Of a stretch of DNA of 7,229 nucleotides, positions 4,106-7,229 are shown piece by piece. The first letter of the stretch is position 1; each line of letters begins with the position of its first letter. A program made the position numbers and the translations under genes. The notes beneath the pieces were generated by a model that saw only the letters and a list, made by a program, of their open reading frames with translations, had not been told where the DNA came from and searched no databases. Source of the stretch: Sulfurimonadaceae bacterium (lineage in GTDB: Bacteria; Campylobacterota; Campylobacteria; Campylobacterales; Sulfurimonadaceae); NCBI GenBank assembly GCA_028685945.1, contig JAQUCZ010000047.1, positions 1 to 7,229 of the forward strand, written 5' to 3'.

Positions 4106-5160
4106 AACCGCAGTATTTCGTCGCTATTTTGTTTGCAATCTCTTTGTATTTGATGTATCTTTTGTATGCGCCGTTTTTGCTTGGGATTATTATTGCCGCA
4201 CTTTTGGCGATTTCGACGGCAAATATTCAAAACTTTTTTGAGCGTCTTTTCCGTTCCAAATTTCGCGCCGCACTCGTTTCGAGCTTTTTGCTTGCGGTGC
4301 TGTTTTTTGCACCGTTGGGGTATTTTTTGGCGAAGATGACGATGGAGATGAATCAGATCGATCCCGCCGTTTTGGCTAAAATCGAAGCGACGGTACAAGA
4401 TTTCGTGGCAAATCCTCCCTCTTATTTGGCATTTTTAAAACCTTATGCGGCAGACAGTTTGGGTGAGCTAAGTATGGAATCGCTCACAAAACAACTGCTC
4501 TCTCTAAGCGGCAACATCGGTTCGCTCAGTGCGGGGTATCTTAAAAACGCTTTTTTGGTGATCGTATTTTATTTTTTCGCACAGTACAACGGAGCATTTA
4601 TCGTCGATCTTCTTAAGCGTATCGTGCAGATGTCGGTAGATGAAACCACCCTTTTGGCAAAAGAGCTCTCTTCGGTAATGAGTGTCGTGTTTTATTCGAT
4701 CATCGCCAACGCGATGTTTCAAGGAGCGCTTTTTGGGATTGCCGTCTCTTTTATGGGGTACAACGGGCTGTTGTTCGGCATCATGTACGGGTTTGCCTCG
4801 TTGATCCCTATCGTGGGGGGTGCGCTGATGTGGTTGCCGTTTATGCTTTATGAGTTTTCGGTGGGCAACACCTCACATGCCATCTTTATTGCACTCTATT
4901 CGATCGTGATGATCTCGGTCGTTGCGGATACTTTTTTAAAGCCGCTCATTATAAAAGAGATAAATGCAAGGCTTCTTAAAGAGGACGATGCGCGCATGAA
5001 CGAGCTTGTGATCTTTTTTGCGATTATCGCGGGGCTTACGACATTCGGTTTTTGGGGGATGATTTTGGGTCCTGCGATCACCGCATTTTTCTTGACTCTC
5101 GTCAAACTCTTTGAAGCGCGCACAAAAGAGTACACACAGGAAAAAGTTTACGATTTGTAG
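4102..5160 (+). CDS. AI-2E/PerM family membrane transporter
   Basis: This is a 352-residue inner-membrane protein of the AI-2E transporter (UPF0118/PerM) family, whose members include E. coli TqsA and PerM and some Na+/H+ antiporters; substrates of most members are unknown. Hydrophobic segments appear at about residues 5-22, 24-40, 57-78, 148-165, 195-218, 221-249, 257-277 and 302-336, with a soluble stretch at about 80-145, the usual family layout. Family signatures are IPIVGGALMWLP (235-246), D276 with KP at 280-281, and FGFWGMILGP (315-324). Translation starts at an ATG that overlaps the ruvB stop (ATGA, 4102-4105), with AAGGGG 10 bases upstream, so it is coupled to ruvB. The 3' end overlaps the converging htrB gene by 13 bases. 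A specific substrate cannot be named from sequence. Confidence 0.92.
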   Translation: MKPQYFVAILFAISLYLMYLLYAPFLLGIIIAALLAISTANIQNFFERLFRSKFRAALVSSFLLAVLFFAPLGYFLAKMTMEMNQIDPAVLAKIEATVQDFVANPPSYLAFLKPYAADSLGELSMESLTKQLLSLSGNIGSLSAGYLKNAFLVIVFYFFAQYNGAFIVDLLKRIVQMSVDETTLLAKELSSVMSVVFYSIIANAMFQGALFGIAVSFMGYNGLLFGIMYGFASLIPIVGGALMWLPFMLYEFSVGNTSHAIFIALYSIVMISVVADTFLKPLIIKEINARLLKEDDARMNELVIFFAIIAGLTTFGFWGMILGPAITAFFLTLVKLFEARTKEYTQEKVYDL

Positions 5161-6032
5161 ATATTTGGGTAATCCCCTTTAAACCTTCGATGGAGCCAAA
5201 ACCAAAATTTCGGCTCTTTTTGCAGTAGAGATGCGAGCCAGTCCGCTTGGGCTTGGGTCGCTTTTTGGATATCCTCTTGTTCGTTTTGCGTACGAGGCAC
5301 GTCTATAGCATCGTAAAAGGTGAGCGTGTAGTGCTCCTCATCGTCGGTTCTGATACTTACGGGGATAATCGCGGCATTGAACTTTCTTGCAAGGTAAGCG
5401 GGCGTTGAGGTTTGACGGATCGATTTGCCCATAAACTCTACCGTTACCCCCTCTTTTTTATTGATGTTCGTGTCGATCAAAATACCGCATGCCACGCCGT
5501 TTTTTATATTACGAATAAGGGGCTTGACGACGTTGGTCTTCTCCATAGAGATATTGCCAAAACGCCCTCTTGCTTCTAAAAGCCACTCTTCGTATTCGCG
5601 GTTTTTGAGTTTTTTGTATACGGCAACGACGGGTTCTACAAGCCCTCCGATAGCCGTACTTCCAAGTTCCCACGATGCGTAGTGGGAGCTTACGTAAACG
5701 ACCGCCTGACCTTTGGCATGTGCTTGTTGCACGGCTTCTATATTTTCGATCGTAACCCTTTTTTGAAGCTCCTCTTTGGACATATGGCGCAACTCCATGG
5801 CATGGAGGAAATTGAGTGCTAAGTTTTTAAAACTGTAGGCGACGATCTCTTTTTTCTCCTCCAAACTCAGCTTCTCTTGAAAAAGAAAATCAAGGTTCGT
5901 CATTGCGATCGCGCGGTGTTTTTTCGCAACTAAAGAGGCGATATACGCCAGAGCAAGAAAGAAATTTTTGCGTGCTCTTTTGGGAAGCAGCATCAAGAGT
6001 TTTTCTAAAAATAAGAGTGCTTTAAATCCCAT
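5148..6032 (-). CDS. htrB: lipid A biosynthesis late acyltransferase (LpxL/HtrB family)
   Basis: This enzyme adds a secondary acyl chain to Kdo-lipid A precursors at the inner face of the cytoplasmic membrane. The HxxxxE catalytic dyad is seen in SSHYASWE (H117 and E122 counted from the ATG at 6032). A Lys/Arg-rich helical N-terminus with hydrophobic stretches (ALLFLEKLLMLLP and FFLALAYIASLVA) suits membrane association, and the C-terminal WFWLHRRFKG is the classic family ending. About 294 residues is normal length. Two starts are possible: ATG at 6032 (AAGGAG at 10-base spacing) and TTG at 6038 (4-base spacing, adding two residues). ATG is preferred, but the call is close. Both lie inside the end of waaC, giving an 11- or 17-base overlap and translational coupling. 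The waaC-htrB order matches the conserved lipooligosaccharide core locus of Campylobacter. Which acyl chain and position is modified cannot be told. Confidence 0.93.
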   Translation of the reverse strand: MGFKALLFLEKLLMLLPKRARKNFFLALAYIASLVAKKHRAIAMTNLDFLFQEKLSLEEKKEIVAYSFKNLALNFLHAMELRHMSKEELQKRVTIENIEAVQQAHAKGQAVVYVSSHYASWELGSTAIGGLVEPVVAVYKKLKNREYEEWLLEARGRFGNISMEKTNVVKPLIRNIKNGVACGILIDTNINKKEGVTVEFMGKSIRQTSTPAYLARKFNAAIIPVSIRTDDEEHYTLTFYDAIDVPRTQNEQEDIQKATQAQADWLASLLQKEPKFWFWLHRRFKGDYPNIYKS

Positions 6033-7032
6033 TGCCAAGGAGCTCCTTTGCCTTTGCGGCGATAGTTTCTACGGGGATCTCGCAAATGGAGAAATCGTTT
6101 TTGTCGATGTGGAAAATATCTACTTTCGAGGGAGATTTTATCCCTATATTTTTAGGCGTTTCGTAGATCATCCTCGTGTTAGTGGGTCCAAAAAGGGTAA
6201 TGGATGGGATGTTTTGCGCCCATGCCATATGGGTGGGTCCCGTGTCGTTACCGATAAGCAGATCCGTTTGCGCTATAAAAGAGACCAGTTCGCTAAGGGT
6301 AAGTTTGGGTGCAAGTATGGCATGTGGGCTTTGTGCGCAGATCCACTCGGCATCCTCTTTCTCTTTATCGCCTCCCCAGATGATATAGCAGTGTTGCTCT
6401 AAAAGATTGCAAAGTGCGGCGATTTGTTCTTTTGGATATTTTTTCGATTCCCACGATGCACCGATGACGAGCGCTATATTTTTTTTATCGTTGCCAAGCG
6501 TCAGCGAGAGGTTTGTCTCTACGGGGAAGATCGGTTGCTTGTTTTTGAGCATCTCGGGGGTGACCTCAAAACCGAGTGCGTCTGCAACCAAAAAAGTGTT
6601 ACGCACGACTATATTTGCATCGTAGGGGATTGCGGAGGTTGTTTTGTAAAACAGAGCAGAGAAGGGTTCTCTTGAGGAGTTTTTATCGAATCCGTGGGTG
6701 TTTTTGCCGATCAGCCGTGCAACGATAGCCGATTTTAAAAGCCCTTGCATGTCGATAATGATGTCGTATTCTCCCAGATTGCGGAGTTTGTTGACACTCT
6801 CTTTTAAAAGGGAGAAACTTTTTTCTTTTTTGAGTTTTTTGAGATTGAGGGTGTGTACACGATCAAGAAGCGGATGTTTTTCCAAGAGAGGAGCAAATGC
6901 CTCTTCGGTGATCCAGTCTATCTTGGCATGCGGATAAAAAGCACGGATAAACTGCAAAACAACGGCAGTATTGACGATGTCTCCAAGAGCGGAGAGGCGA
7001 ACGATGGCGATGCGAGATAGTTCTTTTTTCAT
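6022..7032 (-). CDS. waaC: lipopolysaccharide heptosyltransferase I
   Basis: WaaC transfers the first L-glycero-D-manno-heptose from ADP-heptose to Kdo of lipid A, beginning the inner core of lipopolysaccharide or lipooligosaccharide at the cytoplasmic side of the inner membrane. The 336-residue GT-B protein (family GT9) has the N-terminal acceptor domain with IVRLSALGDIV (catalytic D18, D13 in E. coli), the inter-domain segment ASWESKKYP, and the C-terminal ADP-heptose-binding GNDTGPTHMAWA (261-272; D263) followed by ITLFGPTN. The start ATG at 7032-7030 is the natural N-terminus; no Shine-Dalgarno precedes it, and a -10 box lies only 7 bases upstream, so the mRNA may be leaderless. htrB overlaps its 3' end. 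Heptosyltransferase II is the main alternative, but the RLSALGDIV start and the htrB neighbour favour WaaC. Confidence 0.95.
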   Translation of the reverse strand: MKKELSRIAIVRLSALGDIVNTAVVLQFIRAFYPHAKIDWITEEAFAPLLEKHPLLDRVHTLNLKKLKKEKSFSLLKESVNKLRNLGEYDIIIDMQGLLKSAIVARLIGKNTHGFDKNSSREPFSALFYKTTSAIPYDANIVVRNTFLVADALGFEVTPEMLKNKQPIFPVETNLSLTLGNDKKNIALVIGASWESKKYPKEQIAALCNLLEQHCYIIWGGDKEKEDAEWICAQSPHAILAPKLTLSELVSFIAQTDLLIGNDTGPTHMAWAQNIPSITLFGPTNTRMIYETPKNIGIKSPSKVDIFHIDKNDFSICEIPVETIAAKAKELLGNGI

Positions 7033-7039
7033 AAGCGTT

Positions 7040-7045
7040 ATTGTA
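7040..7045 (-). promoter_or_regulatory. -10 box of waaC-htrB, possibly giving a leaderless mRNA
   Basis: The minus strand reads TACAAT (five of six matches), then seven bases (AACGCTT), then the waaC ATG. Initiation 6-8 bases after the hexamer falls at or within two bases of the A of ATG. Absence of a Shine-Dalgarno in those seven bases fits. No TGN extension or clear -35 is present, so an unseen upstream promoter is possible. Confidence 0.45.
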
Positions 7046-7080
7046 TCGAAGTGTCCATAAAATCTTATTTAGTTACGCTT

Positions 7081-7089
7081 TGCTATAAT
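7081..7089 (+). promoter_or_regulatory. extended -10 promoter of the rightmost gene
   Basis: TGCTATAAT is a perfect extended -10, the third exact copy of this nonamer in the window. Initiation near 7096 leaves about 22 bases of leader with AAAGG at 7104-7108. It is divergent from the waaC promoter, with the two -10 boxes about 40 bases apart. Confidence 0.8.
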
Positions 7090-7098
7090 TGCGCAATT
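7087..7098. promoter_or_regulatory. 12-base palindrome AATTGCGCAATT at a start site, operator candidate
   Basis: The perfect palindrome AATTGCGCAATT overlaps the last three bases of the TATAAT box and the predicted start of transcription of the gene at 7118. A repressor bound there would block initiation. About two 12-base palindromes are expected by chance in a window of this size, so only its position makes it notable. No adjacent regulator gene is visible. Confidence 0.35.
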
Positions 7099-7117
7099 TC
7101 AATAAAGGCATCTGCGT

Positions 7118-7229
7118 ATGGTTCCATCAGATTTTAAAGACTTTTCCGAAGGTCGTATAAAAACAAGGGCATATTTTTGTTACCTTTTTTCTAAAAATAT
7201 CCCTAACAGGCTCCCTTCGATAAGTGAAG
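7118..7229 (+). CDS. 5' end of an unrecognised gene, cut by the window edge
   Basis: The frame opens at ATG 7118 behind a strong extended -10 promoter and an AAAGG Shine-Dalgarno 9 bases upstream, and continues 37 codons without a stop to the end of the window. The visible N-terminus begins MVPSDFKDFSEGRIKTRAYF and contains no signal peptide, membrane segment or motif that identifies a family; it looks cytoplasmic, with mixed charged and aromatic residues. It is divergent from waaC. The promoter and ribosome-binding site support a real gene, but the product cannot be named. Confidence 0.7.
   Translation, partial: MVPSDFKDFSEGRIKTRAYFCYLFSKNIPNRLPSISE

Noticed and set aside
3975..4398. Frames overlapping the ruvB/permease junction on both strands
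   Set aside because: The ruvB and permease frames are both strongly supported and joined by an ATGA overlap; the alternatives have no independent signal.
5968..6937. Plus-strand frames opposite htrB and waaC, up to 144 codons
   Set aside because: Antisense to intact enzymes with visible catalytic motifs; long frames are expected opposite such genes.

Overview
The window looks like chromosomal DNA from a free-living Campylobacterota bacterium, probably of the Sulfurimonas/Sulfuricurvum/Sulfurovum type. The reasons are AT-rich spacers, extended -10 promoters of the form TGCTATAAT with no clear -35, tightly packed short operons, and recognisable proteins (RuvB, PanB, TrpA, HtrB, WaaC) whose wording fits that phylum. 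The genus is an inference. No phage, transposase, CRISPR array or toxin-antitoxin locus is visible.

Left part (1-911). An AT-rich spacer of about 220 bases carries short repeats and a promoter. It is followed by two tiny genes one base apart: a 76-residue coiled coil resembling ZapB and a 74-residue protein with a ZapA-like layout, so this may be a divergent cell-division pair. A tRNA-Arg gene with anticodon GCG and an encoded CCA end follows behind its own promoter. A hairpin that also covers the trpA stop codon lies between the converging tRNA and trpA units.

Centre left (910-2087, minus strand). A stand-alone histidine phosphotransfer (Hpt) protein and tryptophan synthase alpha chain (TrpA) form a two-gene unit. 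The TAA stop of the first gene directly abuts the TTG start of the second, in the same frame. A clear extended -10 promoter lies upstream.

Centre (2088-5160). A 200-base divergent spacer contains three consecutive hairpins, either a REP-like repeat insertion or a structured leader. After it come panB, ruvB and an AI-2E/PerM-family membrane protein on the plus strand, with an 11-base gap and then a 4-base ATGA overlap. This looks like one operon joining pantothenate synthesis, Holliday-junction migration and a membrane permease, a grouping of convenience rather than one pathway.

Right part (5148-7229). waaC (heptosyltransferase I) and htrB (lipid A late acyltransferase) form a minus-strand operon for the lipid A/inner-core part of lipooligosaccharide. 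htrB ends by overlapping the permease gene tail to tail by 13 bases. waaC has no Shine-Dalgarno sequence and may be leaderless. A divergent gene starts at 7118 behind a strong promoter bearing a 12-base palindrome and runs off the window; its product is not recognisable.

Most of the window is ordinary housekeeping. The items most worth a second look are the three-hairpin spacer, the ZapB/ZapA-like pair, the GCG-anticodon tRNA-Arg, the N-terminally short TrpA, and the two gene starts where a mini-ORF sits at the better Shine-Dalgarno spacing.
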